The notes beneath the pieces are model-generated. The model was given only the letters and a program-made list of their open reading frames with translations. It did not search any database and was not told where the DNA came from. Position numbers and translations under genes: made by a program. 64,000 nt of DNA from Cristatella mucedo. Lineage: Eukaryota; Bryozoa; Phylactolaemata; Cristatellidae. The stretch spans positions 13,610,001 to 13,674,000 of the forward strand of contig WPIO01000004.1 in assembly GCA_009760855.2 (NCBI GenBank). The letters run 5' to 3'. Positions 10,946-23,079 of the stretch are shown piece after piece (the stretch's first letter is position 1; every line of letters begins with the position of its first letter).

Positions 10946-12110
10946 CCATTACTATCGTAGGATGCATTGTGCTCTGGCACACAGTCACTTGCCTAGGTTT
11001 CTTGCTTTTGGTTGGAGGCTGTGATGGACCACTGGCTAGAAACTCGATAAACTGATGGTGTATCTGCAGATTAAAGTCTGTGACCTTGGAGGGTGTATGG
11101 ACGAGGATGAGGAGGAGGAGGAGGAGGTGGAGGAGGAGGAGGAGGAGCCAGCTACATAGCACAGCTACTGCATTTCTGGTGTGCCAGAAATACAATAGCT
11201 GTGCTATGTAGCTGGCTGATTCTACATGGCATCCAATCGGTGCATGCAAGGGCCGGCTTGCTCAAGTAAGCTGTAGTGCCGTTGGAACAGCTCGTAGACG
11301 GGACGGACACAGTATCAGTAGCTGCAGTTCAATTAGAATGGCATTACAAGCTCCAGCTATTGCAGCCCCACGAAGTCGCCAAGCTCTTTCTCTGTCTCCT
11401 TCGAACGATTGGTTGGGTCTGCTCCCTCGGCATGGGGACCGACCAATCATCGTGGGTGGCTCTTCAAGCTTCACTGGCTATCTTGCTCTATGCAGCTGAT
11501 GGGACGAGGTCTGGTGCAACTGCTAGAGTAGAGAGTTGCCCCAGATGTGTAGGATGCAAGGTTCAGTAGATGGCAATGCATTCATAGGTCAATGCATAAT
11601 TACATGCCTGCAACCAGCAGGAGAGGCCGAGTCCCAGTCGATTTGAATGGCATTAAGTCAGGTATTGCCTAGAGTCTAAGAATTCAGGACCAGCCTTCGA
11701 GCAAGCTGGCCAGAGGGTCTTTGAAGCTTTGCTAGCACGGCTGCAGCTGGTCGATAAAGGCACACGGCCAGTTATCCCATTCTCTCGAATCACCGAAGCC
11801 GAAGCCTCATGTATTTGAAGGATGGCAGATGAGCATTTTATCAAGCAGCAACTGATAAGCTCTCATTACAGAATTTGCTGAGCTAGCTGTAGCTTGGCTG
11901 ACTAGCACAGAGCAGAGCAGAGGATCAGAACCCGATCAACCAGTCACGAATTAGCAGCCGACCACCCTGCCGTCGGTTGAGCTGTCTCGTCTCTGTAGTT
12001 TTAATGCACGCTGAGGAAAAGGTGTTTTTTCGGTTGATGCAAGCCAGCTCCAGTAGTTGGTGGGAGGCTAGTGCAGGGCTGACCTGCTGCTCACCATTAG
12101 AATCTGCTGC
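10946..12110. other. Unassigned stretch with GGA tract and hairpin
   Basis: Holds a GGA/GAG purine tract at about 11101-11147, the hairpin at 11148-11215, and short ORFs without recognisable domains. Confidence 0.5.
11148..11215. repeat. Long hairpin, 20-bp plus 8-bp perfect stems
   Basis: Outer arms 11148-11167 (CCAGCTACATAGCACAGCTA) and 11196-11215 are exact reverse complements. Inside, ATTTCTGG (11172-11179) pairs with CCAGAAAT (11184-11191) around a 4-base loop TGTG. A 4x4 unpaired bulge separates the two stems. Total length is 68 nt, in the size range of a microRNA precursor or a tiny palindromic MITE. Nothing in the sequence proves transcription. Confidence 0.9.
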
Positions 12111-12119
12111 AGTGCAACT

Positions 12120-12985
12120 GGTAAAATGAATGCTTGCCTTTCAGACATTAGATACTGGATGTCGGCCAATATCTATTAATAAACGATGATACAACCAATT
12201 TGGCCAACCCAAGCATGCAGCTGGGCTAGGAGACTTAGCTCTTCTGATCGCGGATGCTGTAGCGTGACCATCATGTGGTCGGAAATATAGGCGTCCCCTT
12301 TAATAACTTCTTACAATTTAAAAGCTTCACTTAGCAAACTGCTCCCACTGCTAGCCATCACATCCGATTCCTTTCTAAGATTAGCCACCATCTACAACGA
12401 TTGCTAGCTAAAAATTTAACTAACTCCTTGCTTCTGTCTAGGTTATGCTACTGCAATTCCGTTTTGGCTGGGCTGCCTAAAAAAGCTATTCAGCCTGAGC
12501 AGCTGGTAATTCAATGCAGCTGCAAGGCTAGTAAGCAAATCCAGAGATTCAGCCACGTGCCTTCTTTGCTCTAGGAGCTGTTCTGACTTCTGGTAAATCA
12601 CAGGATACAGAGCAAAATTCTTACTCTGAACTACAATGGCCGCCCGTGACTCGGCTCCTTCCTACCTAGCTGAACTGCTGCACCAGTTTCAGCCTCCCTG
12701 TACCCTAAAATCCTCTATGGACAATGAATGCTTAAAGACCTTTGGCCACTGAAGCCTTTTCTCTATAGGTATTAGGCTGTGAAACCAACTTTGAGGATTC
12801 TTTTGCATTACATCTACTCTCCTGTTGTTGACTGTGGCACATCCTGTCCTGCCGTCCTGAGCCGTTTCTTCTATGCCATTCACTTTCTTTACTACCCTCC
12901 TGACTCAGCTATGTCTCTTGGCTACCGTATGCGTACCGCAAGCTGCTTAGGCTTCGAAAGAACTATAGAGAACTCTTGCGCTTAA
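12120..12985 (+). pseudogene. Old LINE-A copy (reverse transcriptase C-terminal half)
   Basis: Plus-strand LINE-A landmarks are in order: AATGCTTGCCT with GACATTAGATACTGGATGTCG, the AATTCCGTTTTGGCTGGGCT segment, GCTGAACTGCTGCACCAG, and the terminal CCGTATGCGTACCG and CACCCACTTAGTCC. Frames are broken throughout. Confidence 0.85.
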
Positions 12986-13059
12986 CACCCACTTAGTCCT
13001 TGTGGCTTTTCGGAGTTACACGTGTAGATACATTTCATAACTAGACAATCATCAATGTA

Positions 13060-13540
13060 AACAATTATTTCATAGCGCCAACAAGAACGAAACGTCTTTC
13101 TTAACTTTAATTATTTCTGGACAGATAGAAAGCATGTCAATGAGTTAGTGATAACACATGCAACAATTTATGTATGCAAAAGCAAGGAAAAGACAATTCA
13201 CACGGACGCGGAGCAAATGCTGTTAAGAGCAGGCAGTTTTCAGCTTCATGGTTTAATGCCCTTCAGCGGCTGGACAAGCCAGAGCATGTTGTGACGTCAG
13301 GCGATAGTGAGTTCTAGGCTTAGGAGCGTAGAAGCTGAGCGAGCCAGCAGGTCTTACGATAGTAAGCCTGATTAGGAAGTATTTCAGTTAGGTGAGGCCG
13401 GAGCAAGAGAATGAAAGGATCTACAAGTGTGTGCCAGAGCCTTGAAGTGGACACACGGCTTGCGGTTGGCATGGCAGTTTCGAGGTTTGTCACAGACAAG
13501 CCTAGTGGCCGCCGGCGAGTGTGTCTCAGCAGCAAGCACC
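13060..13540 (-). mobile_element. Diverged LINE-B copy
   Basis: Minus-strand LINE-B: a decayed tail at about 13070-13130, the CACACATAAGC-type 3' UTR, then TTCTAGGCTTAGGAGCG and the CTTGAAGTGGACAC segments equivalent to the ORF C-terminus. No intact frame. The GC-rich sequence downstream of 13560 is not LINE. Confidence 0.65.
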
Positions 13541-13559
13541 TTCTTTCCCATCATCATCC

Positions 13560-14940
13560 CGGTGTGCCTGCCCTTCGGCAGCCCTGGGCGAGGCCGTGCA
13601 CAGCCGAGGCTACGCCCGAGCCCAGGGCAGCCGGCCAACGGTATCTGCTAAATGCGAGAGCAGCTATATATAGCGCCTTCGAAAGGCAGCATAATCTTTG
13701 CTAGCTTGAAGGAGCTTCTGTGGTGCCTCTGCAGTGTCTTTGAATCAGCTTGCCAAGAGTCCGGATAACAGAACCCCGACGACTGCTGAGCAATGATCCA
13801 ACACTGCAGCATCTGCCACCAAATGTTGCTAGCTTGCTGCCTTTGTGAGAAGCGTGCTGCCACTGCAGTGGTTGGCAAGCGTGGCTTCGTGCTCGATCTC
13901 TTCAGATGTGTGCCAGCTCTTTCTCTAGAAGCTCTTATAGGCAGGCTCTCTGCCACAAGCACAGCTCCACACGAAGGTCGCTAGTCCTTGCAGATGCATG
14001 ACGAATTCTGGCTGAGCCCGGCGCCTCGACGATGGACCGAAGCAAGTAGCACTTTCCACTTTGTTCGAGGTGCCCACGAACTGTACCGGCCACCGACTCA
14101 CTTCCAAGAGCCTCCAGTATAGCTCACTCGTTCAAAGCACGAATTGCAACTGTCACTCGAGCTGTCACTCGAGCTGGACCGACCTTTTGCGCTGTCATAA
14201 ATTAACGGAATGTGACATCCGGTCTAAAACCGCCTCTGCTGGATTTTCTTTTGCTACCGGTCGAGTAAGAGAGATTGGCAGGCTGTTTTCCGTAAGGCCC
14301 GGCCCAGAGGCCCCGGTTGGTTCCTTCGGCTGGCATGCCTCTAATTGCTGAGGCAGTCCGTTGTGTCGTCGTCGAAGTTTTTAGGCTAATTCAAAGAAGC
14401 CACAAGCACCACAGTATTTGCTCACCATTCACCTTTGGCTTGGTCCCACGTGGCTGCTTGTCCTCTTATCGTGCAACAGGGCAGCTTTGCATTGTCACAG
14501 CAGCCACGGAGCAAGCATTGCAGCATAGTGTCTCCTACTGCATTTGCCGTAGGCTATCGATGAGTTCCGGCATGGCAATCGCCAGGTGCGTGCCCCCCTA
14601 TTGTTTTCTTTCCAAGCTCTAAGCTGCCAGCGTGCTGCTGCTATGAGCCGGTTCCTGCTATCATCAATCCAGACAGCTGCAGCTGCTACCATGGAGGGTG
14701 CAGGTGTGTCCTGTTCTCCTCTCTTAGCCAATCGAGCAACTGAGGCAGTCACTGGCTGCAATTGATAAGTGAGATAAAGCAAACCACTCACACCGAGCCT
14801 CCCTGCAGATCTGTCCTCCTGATCTCGCTATGCTGCTTTTCTTCATCAAGACGAGTGAGAACCACAGATTGGGGGCATGGATGATGCTGGAACCATAATT
14901 TTGCCGAACTTTCCAAACCCGTATACTAATCAGGCTCGAT
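13560..14940. other. Unassigned moderately GC-rich stretch
   Basis: Overlapping ORFs occur on both strands, none with a recognisable domain. A 13-bp tandem duplication (CTGTCACTCGAG) is at about 14149-14174. It could hide exons or introns of a host gene; I cannot place borders. Confidence 0.4.
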
Positions 14941-14944
14941 CAAG

Positions 14945-15373
14945 TTGGTACATGTTAGCCGATCGACAGCTGGTTTTGTGCAGCTGCACATTGCCACATC
15001 TTACAGCTTGAGAATCAGGGGGAATTTCTCTGCATTCACGAAGGCAACCAAACAGATGCACAACTTTTTAAGTAAGAGCTGGTACCCTTTTAGAAGAAGA
15101 GAACAGTTTCAGATTGCTGGCGACATAGACGAATATGTGGCTATCTATACAAAATGTCCGCGAGTTTTGCAATCAAGAGTGATGGTGATAACAAGACCAT
15201 TTGCGCATGCATTGCTACACAGCTGTGCACTTGGCTATCTTTACAGTTGTGCTTCCCTTCATTGTAAAAGTGCAGATGTTTTGCGCGCACTGAATTCTGG
15301 GATCAGCTTTATTGATGAATCCATAACCGCAGATCTCCTTGTTAATGCCTCAAACATGGTAATTGTCATGTAA
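14945..15373 (+). CDS. Unidentified ORF, 142 residues
   Basis: An open frame of 142 residues, longer than typical random ORFs in this composition, ending at a TAA. The start used here is not an ATG, so it is better seen as an open stretch than a complete gene. The central part (YPFRRREQFQIAGDIDEYVA) and the following Cys/His-bearing part look protein-like. I recognise no family and no clear splice borders. It may be a host exon or a decayed element; confidence is low. Confidence 0.25.
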   Translation: MVHVSRSTAGFVQLHIATSYSLRIRGNFSAFTKATKQMHNFLSKSWYPFRRREQFQIAGDIDEYVAIYTKCPRVLQSRVMVITRPFAHALLHSCALGYLYSCASLHCKSADVLRALNSGISFIDESITADLLVNASNMVIVM

Positions 15374-15671
15374 GGGCTGTCGCTGGCCAAACTAGCCTGT
15401 CCGAGACTACTGGGGGCTTACGATACAAATAGTACCAATCTGCCTTGACAACCATGCCTGCTAGCATTTACACATAAATGCTATCGCTGCCCTAGACAGC
15501 TGATCACACCCAGGCACCAGTGCCGAGCCCCCTTCACAAAGCTCAAAGGGCAGACTAGGGGACTTCTATCATCTTGCCACTCTCTTAGCAGTTACTGGTT
15601 GATAGGCTGCTCAGAGATAGTGATAGGGAAAGCGAGTGAGGCGGAGATAGAGATAGATGTATAGATGGTTG

Positions 15672-15758
<87 letters not shown>
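15672..15758. repeat. (GA)n microsatellite
   Basis: About 43 uninterrupted GA units. ORFs through it are repeat artefacts. Confidence 0.98.
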
Positions 15759-15759
<1 letters not shown>

Positions 15760-15761
<2 letters not shown>

Positions 15762-16660
15762 CCTGGAGAATACATGCACTTACAGCTAGTCACCATAATC
15801 TCACTCTTGCAATTTTCAAGAAAAAATATGCAATTCTACAAACTCCAGGTGAATTCAAGCTATGACTGTGTTAGGTCGTTGGCTTCGGTTGGTAAAATGT
15901 TACGCCGACACGAATTGGTTGGCTTAATGGACATCGTGCCAAAGACCATTGCACGAGAAAGGGCACTGCTCATTCGAATGCTTATTACTAGAGATAGTTT
16001 GAGTGAAAATAGTAGCGGCATGCTTCGGGAGGAATGTGCAGGTTCACTCTGGCGTGAATGATTTGGCTCCAATGTCCCGTGGTAATAGCTAAGTTGCCTT
16101 GAATACGTCTGGGTTGTGGGTCTTCTGTCTATGAGGATTCAGTGGGAAATCACTTCATCTGGCTTTATCTTAGAAGCATGTATATGCCAAGCTGTATTCA
16201 ATGAGACAACTGCTGAAGTGCTCGTACGATAAAGCATCAAAGTCTGGGTCACTAAAGCACGCACACCTCGGCTTGGCACAGACTGGCTGTGGCTTCAGTT
16301 ACCTTAATTCAGTGGGAAATTGCTCAAAAGAGGTTGCTAAGTGCACGACGATGCTCAGCTTCATGTTTATTGTTTATTCGAATGTAAAGGACTTCACTTG
16401 TTCTGACTCTGCATCCGATAATTGGATTCTTTACTTGAGCAAAATATTAGTAGGTTTGTACTCATACACTACACCGCACAAGTTGCTTGCTAATGAAAGT
16501 TTGTTCTGTACAGTCTGAACAATTTTACTTTGTTCTTCTTAGACTTCATATTGATGTGGGTGCAAGTCCTTTCCTTTGGTCTATCGACAGCTTTGACTTG
16601 CCGTATCGCTGTTATTGAGGGAGCCCATCCCAATTGAGCTGCACATGTCTGGGTCGCCGT
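15760..16660. other. Unassigned stretch
   Basis: Contains plus-strand open stretches up to about 16061 and at 16201-16518 (105 residues). Neither has a recognisable domain. No repeat family is recognised. Confidence 0.4.
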
Positions 16661-16666
16661 GTAATT

Positions 16667-17010
16667 AATTTTAATAATAATAATAATAATGGACTTGATA
16701 AAGCGCCCTCAGAGAACTCAATCTCTCTCTAGGCGCTTTGCATTTGCTGCAAAGGGAAATGCAATTGAATGGTGAGTAATATCATGCTTGATAAACAAAC
16801 AAAATGAATAACATGGTTAAGGGTGACATGCACAGGGTCAGCATGTAAATGTGGTTAGTGGCAGCATGCACAGTGTCAGCACGCATAAGCACACGAAGGA
16901 CGAATCACAGGGACCCACTAAATGCTGTCCTAAATAGGTGTGTTTTTAAGTTCTTTTTAAATGTGGTCAGGTCAGGGGATGTTCTGACGAAAGTCAGTTT
17001 TAAGGAGGGA
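16667..17010 (-). mobile_element. LINE-B 3' end copy
   Basis: Minus-strand AAT repeats, an almost perfect hairpin tail (AAGCGCCCTCAGAGAACTC) and the 3' UTR up to the TTTAAATGTGGTCAGGTCAG segment, after which similarity stops. A 5'-truncated insertion of about 340 bp. Confidence 0.9.
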
Positions 17011-17019
17011 GTTTTACAT

Positions 17020-17575
17020 TTTGAGGCTTGACAATGAAGAGCTAGCCATCAAAGGGCAGTGCCAATTCAAGCAGCAGGTCTGTGCACACAAAGGCATAAT
17101 TATGACGTTCAGCCCCATCGCCATCAAACGTGTTCCTAATATCCTAATATACCTACCGGGCAATGGGCAGGTGCATCTTGGTCTTTGTTTGGACTAGATC
17201 AGGCAGCGTGGATAGTTTTCGTGCATCGCACTGCTGACCCCACATAACTGAAAATTCGAGGACAATTGATACTGCCAGCAAGTGGCCACAACTGGTACAT
17301 TTTTCTGGCTTGCTGGCCTATCAAGCTTATTTTGCAGCGATGTACTCATTCAGCACATTGTGTGCATGGCTATTAAATGGCCAATCAGCTCCTTTTAATT
17401 GACTTCATGCATCCGGCTAGGTATGTGTGTGAGTCAGCAGTGAACATTGCATCTCAGTGTGACCTCCTGTCACGGACAATTCAGGGGCAAACAAGCAAAC
17501 AATATATTGGGATCTCTCCTCTCACTCTCCTCTCTCACACATAAATATGCACTTGCATATGCACAGGCACACACT
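17020..17575. other. Unassigned stretch
   Basis: Nothing recognisable is seen. Confidence 0.5.
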
Positions 17576-17619
17576 TGCACAGAGGGAGAGAGAGACTAAC
17601 AAAGAGAGGGAGAGAGGGA

Positions 17620-17620
<1 letters not shown>

Positions 17621-17650
<30 letters not shown>
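17621..17650. repeat. (TA)n microsatellite
   Basis: A TA tract abutting the 3' end of the SINE-2 copy that follows. Confidence 0.95.
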
Positions 17651-17921
<271 letters not shown>

Positions 17922-17929
17922 AAGCTATC

Positions 17930-18870
17930 TTGAATCTTTGAAATAGCTAACTGCCCCTATAAAAGTATATACAAGCCGACATATGTAGCCGGAATCTGCA
18001 ATATGTTCATCATCTTCCAATCGACATGACTAAACGAATCCCAAGCTCTTCACGTCCAGTCGACAGGGGAGAGAGATCCTGAGCGTGCCGGCATGCTGAG
18101 ACCAGAACCGCCCGAAGGAAAAGCTACACTTAGCTCTCTGCTATATATACATTCTTTGATGTCTCGTTCACTTCCGAAGTACAGCTTCTAAGCTATATTA
18201 AGTGAGAAACTTGGTGGGGTTCTCATACTCTTCACCAACACTCGATTCTAATCTCTGGGACCAGCTTTCGCTGGAAGCCTCGGACTGTTCACGTGAGAGC
18301 CATACAATCAAGGGTGATCACTGCTATCAGTAGTGTTGATGAGTAAATGCACTTCACCCACCTAATCAGGAAGTTTGATTTGCCAAAGCGCGGCCGACAA
18401 AATGCCAATGGCCAGGGGTACGCAAGCCACTCAATTGCCGGTGTCTAATCTAGGTGCAGATGCTTGCAAATCTGCCATGATTAGCCGTCGAGTTTGTGGT
18501 GTAGTACTATCCTGGAATGACACCATTGTCCACGGCTAGGGCAACGGTGTTGGCAGCCTGGGGGTCAGCAGTACATAGTTTCGTGCTTTGAAACCCCTTA
18601 GCATGCCGATAAATGCATGATAAATCCAGCCGTTGGTTCAGCTGCGTTTGCATCTTTAGGAGGAATATTACGTTACTAGCTTCTCTCTCATAGTTCTTCT
18701 TGTTAGTAGACAGGAAAGTAAATGGCAAATGGTCATTTGCATGCAGAACAGCTCAAGGTTGATGGTGTCATAGCAGTCACATGTATGTTTGCACGAATGA
18801 GCACAGTCAATCTGTCGGTCGGAGTAGGGAGAGTGCATACGATGCTTTGCCATCTGCACTAGAGGCCCCA
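17930..18870. other. Unassigned stretch
   Basis: No domain or repeat recognised. Small minus-strand ORFs near 18507-18859 are unsupported. Confidence 0.5.
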
Positions 18871-18873
18871 GTC

Positions 18874-19957
18874 AATAATAATAATAATACTAATAATTCA
18901 CTTGATAAAGCGCCCTCAGAGAACTCAATCTCTCTGTAGGCGCTTTACATTTGCTGTAAAGTGAAATGCAATTGAATGGTAAGTAAAATCATGCTTGAAA
19001 AACAAACGAAATGAATAACATGGTTAGGGGTGACAAGCACAGGGTCAGCATGCAAATGGGGTTAGTGGCAGCATGCACAGTGTCAGCACGCATAAGCACA
19101 TCAACGACGAATCACAGGGACCCACTTAATGCTGTCCTAAATAGGTGTGTTTTTAGGTTCCTTTTACATGTGGTCAGGTCAGGGGATGTTCTGACGCAGG
19201 TCGGGAGGGAGTTCCAGGCTTTGGGAGCATATGAACTAAATGCACGGTCTCCAAAGGATTTAAGGTTTGTACGAGGTATTTGTAGACTGTTGGATTCCGA
19301 AAAGCGGGTGGTACGATGCTTGGCCTGATGGGGTAGTATATCTGACAGATAGGCTGGAGCCATAGAATGAAGGGACCTCAAAGTGAGCGACAAAACCTTG
19401 AAGTCAATCCGTTGCTTGACTGGTAGCCAGTGCAGGTCGACGAGAAGTGGAGTAATGTGGCAACTGCGATGCTAACGGCAGACAAGTCTAGCTGCCGAGT
19501 TTTGCACCAGCTGCAATCGCCTGATCGCACATGCTGGTAGGCCAGTAAGCAGTGAGTTGCATAAGTCGAGACGGGATGTCATGAATGCATGGACCAACTT
19601 AGATGTGGTATCTTTATCTAAACAAGCCCGAATTTTAGCAATGTTATGAAGCTGAAAATAGGCAGATTTGACTGTGGAGCTGATATGGTCGTCTAACGAG
19701 AGGTCGCTTTTGAATATGACACCTAGATTTCGAGCTGATTCAACTGGAGATATGCTGGCAGAGCCAATTTTGAGAGTCAGCCTGTCCAATCTCTGGATCA
19801 CACTGGGTTTGCCCATAACTAGTGAGTTAGTTTTATCATCATTAAGTTTTAGAAAATTTGCTGCCATCCATGTGCGGATGTCATTAATGCATGCAGCTAG
19901 TGAGTTCAGAGAATTTGAGGTGCTCGAAGGCTAGGAGGGATCAAAGCAAAGGTACAA
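18874..19957 (-). mobile_element. LINE-B, well preserved 3' kilobase
   Basis: Minus strand: AAT repeats and hairpin tail (18874-18960), 3' UTR, then the C-terminal part of the reverse transcriptase ORF in two pieces in the same frame, 19472-19867 and 19112-19393. Blocks visible include [36 protein letters not shown] and the terminal HLFRTALSGSL. One stop codon separates the pieces at the residue that is Glu in sister copies. Similarity ends near 19957, so it is 5'-truncated. It is one of the younger LINE-B copies. Confidence 0.9.
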
Positions 19958-20204
19958 TCCAGGTCTTCGCCTCTTTTTCTTTCAAGACGAAGTGCCATAG
20001 TAGCTACAGTGGCTCCACGATTGCTGGCCATGCATGATCCCACGACTAATGGGCAGCTTGCGAAACTCTGTCATCTCCTTACCGCTCACATATTAGCTCC
20101 TTACCTAGTGATCCTTGGAGGATCTAGACGATCTGTACTCTAGCTTCCTCGTCAAAAAGATAAACAAGATCAGGGAATCTATCCCTAGGGTGGCAGCTTA
20201 CCCT

Positions 20205-20545
20205 CTGGAGTCCTGTACCTCCCGACCTTCGTCAGAACATCCCCTGACCTGACCACATTTAAAAAAAATTTAAAAACACACCTATTTAGGACAGCATTTA
20301 GTGGGTCCCTGTGATTCGTCCTTCATGTGCTTATGCATGCTGACACTGTGCATGCTGCCACTAACCACATTTGCATGCTGAACCTGTGCATGTCACCCCT
20401 AACCATGTTATTCATTTTGCTTGTTTGTCAAGCATGATTTTACTCACCATTCAATTGCATTTCCCTTTGCAGCAAATGTAAAGCGCCTAGAGAGAGATTG
20501 AGTTCTCTGAGGGCGCTTTATCAAGTGCATTATTATTATTATTAC
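20205..20545 (+). mobile_element. LINE-B 3' end copy
   Basis: Plus strand, from the CCCGACCTTCGTCAGAAC segment through the ORF end and 3' UTR to a perfect hairpin tail (AAAGCGCCTAGAGAGAGATT) and ATT repeats at about 20525-20542. Confidence 0.9.
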
Positions 20546-20736
20546 CTCAATTCTATGCAGCACCTTAATATCTAGATTCAAAGAGGGCACGAGTAACCTC
20601 ATCCTGAAGTTCATATCCCAATCAAAGAAGAGATATAGTCCTCTAGACCCTATTTCCACTGTCCTGCTTCTACGATGCATAGATCTGCTGCTGCCATTCA
20701 TAACTAGCACGATAAATATGTCATTAGCCTCAGGTC

Positions 20737-21292
20737 ATGCCCCTGCTTTGCCAGTCAAGCAGCACATCGACTTCAAGGTTCTGTCGCTCACTTTTTTAGT
20801 TCCCTTTATTCTTTAGCTCCAGCCTACCGATCAGATGTACTCCCCACCAGGCCAAGCATAGTACCACTCGCTTTTCTGAATCGAATCATTTACCTAAACC
20901 TCGTGCACACCTCAACTCTTTGGAGATTGCACGTTTAGTTCCTATGCTCCCAAAGCCTGGAACTCACTTCCAACTGGTGTTATGAAAGCCCTTGACTTGA
21001 AAAAATTTAAAAAGAGTTTAAAAACGCATCTATTCATCATAGCATTTCGTGGGTCTATGTGATTTGTCCTTTGTATGCTTATGCGTGCTGACACAGTGCA
21101 TGCTGCCACTAACTATATTTGCATGCTGGCCCTATACATGTCACCTCCAACCATGCTATGATTGTTGACATTGAGCATGCTACCATTAAAAATTCGATCG
21201 TGCTTACTTTGAAGCAAATGTAAAGTGCCTAGTAAAAGATTAAATTATTTGAGGACATTACAGCAAATGCATTACTATTATTATTATTACTA
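20737..21292 (+). mobile_element. Diverged LINE-B copy
   Basis: Plus strand: CAAGCAGCACATCGACTTC, TTCCTATGCTCCCAAAGCC, the 3' UTR words, then a decayed tail and ATT repeats. Older than its neighbour at 20205. Confidence 0.8.
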
Positions 21293-21719
21293 TAGAGAAC
21301 AGTGATTTATTTTTCATTGGATTCTTATATGCTCGGCAGTCTGGTTAGTCAAAAAAATGGCATTTCAGTCCTGGCTTCACCTAGTACCTTTCCAAGGTCA
21401 CATGCCGTATCGCTTGAAAAACGTCAGAATGAGCAACCTTGTGGCCATCATCAACATACATTCTTACCTCTCCACTGAGAGCCTGTCCATATAGTGCATT
21501 TCAGCCAGTGGGAAGTCAGTTTACAATAATGACGTTCAGCCTGGGCAATCGGCAGTAAAACAGTAGCAAACCATGGCTGCTTAAACAGAGCAGTGAGACG
21601 TTTTCATTGCGAGAATGATGCCCGGCTGTACTTATCATTAAGTACTCCGAATCAGCTATGGCGATTGATAATCTGAATACCTGGCTTCCACACATTTGGT
21701 CTGGTTTTTTATCAATGCC
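21293..21719. other. Unassigned stretch
   Basis: No family recognised. Confidence 0.4.
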
Positions 21720-21812
21720 CTTGAACTAAGCGATGATATATGCTTTCTTTGCAGCACATATAAAGTTCCTAGAAAGAGATTAAGTTCTCTGTGGGTGCAA
21801 TATAAATGTAAT
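21720..21812 (+). mobile_element. LINE-B tail relic
   Basis: Contains GTTCCTAGAAAGAGATTAAG and GTGGGTGCAATATAAATG followed by AAT repeats. It abuts the next LINE-B copy tail-to-tail. Confidence 0.7.
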
Positions 21813-22990
21813 AATAATAATTATGATAATAATAGCACATGTGTATAGCACCCTCAGAGAACTGAATCTCTCACTAGGCATTTTACAGATGCTGCATACA
21901 AAGCACTGCCAAATGTTTGGTGGTAACATCCCCAAGCAGTAGGCACAGCAAGCAGCAGGCATGAGCAAGTAAGCAGGGAATGCACACGAAGAACGAATCA
22001 CAAAAATCCACCAAATTCTGGAATAAAAGGTGTACTTCTTTTGAAATGTCGTCTTGTCAGGGGATGTTGTGACATGCGTTGGTAGTGAGTTCTATGCTTT
22101 GGGAGCATACGAACTAGAGGTATGGTCGCTAAAGGATTTGAGGTTTGTACGAGGTATGGCTTAACGATTCGAGTCCGAACAGTGGGTTGTACGAGTCTCT
22201 GCCTAGTGGGGAAGTAGTGCTGATGGGTAGGCGGGAGCCAGATAATGAAATGACCCAAAAGTAAGTGACAGAACCTTGAAGTCGATGCACTACTTGACTG
22301 GGAGCCAGTGCAGGTTGGCAAAAAGTTGTGTGCTGTGCCAATTGTGATGCTCACGACAGATGAGCCTAGCTGCAGAGTTTTGCATCAACTGTAAGTGCCT
22401 AATTGCACAGGCCGGTAGACCAGCAAACAGTGAGTTACAGAAGTCAAGACGAGATGTCACAAATGCATGGACCAATTTAGATGTGATATCCCTGTCTAAA
22501 CAAGCTCAAATTTGAGCAATGTTACATAGCTGAAAGTAGGCAGACTTGACCGGAGCAGCCGTGGTCATCCAAAGAAAGATCACTTTGGGACAGGACAACT
22601 GGACTATGTGCAGATGCAACAGGAGATATGCTGGGCGATTTTCAGCATCCGGTTTTTCAATTTCTGAATCACACTTGGTTTGCCCATAGTTAGTAAGTTG
22701 GCTTTGTTGTCATTCAATTTAAGAAAGTTTGCTGCCATCCGTTTGTGGATGTTATCAATAGATGCAGCAAGGGTGTGTAGCGAATTCGACGTGCTTGAGG
22801 GCTTGGAGGGATCAAAGCAAAGGTACAACTGAGTGTCATCTGCATACAAGTGAAAGCCTAGATTGTGCTTGTCGATCACATCGGCAAGAGGAAGAGTATA
22901 AACTGTGAAAAGACAAGAAGCCGACCGAGCATGGAGCCCTGAGATACCCGTACTTGATTGGTACCTTGGATGATCTTTGTTCGTTCACAT
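21813..22990 (-). mobile_element. Diverged LINE-B copy, about 1.2 kb
   Basis: Minus strand: tail (GCACCCTCAGAGAACTGAAT), ORF C-terminal segments, the [17 protein letters not shown] block (near 22440) and [11 protein letters not shown] with [10 protein letters not shown] (22604-22879). Several frameshifts. The copy extends upstream to just past the YADDTQ motif. Confidence 0.85.
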
Positions 22991-23079
22991 CAATACTCGG
23001 GAGTCTCTCACTGAGATAGGACCTGATCCATTGCAGTGAAGTGCCAGTGCCTCCTTATATAAAAACCCGAAATATATGG

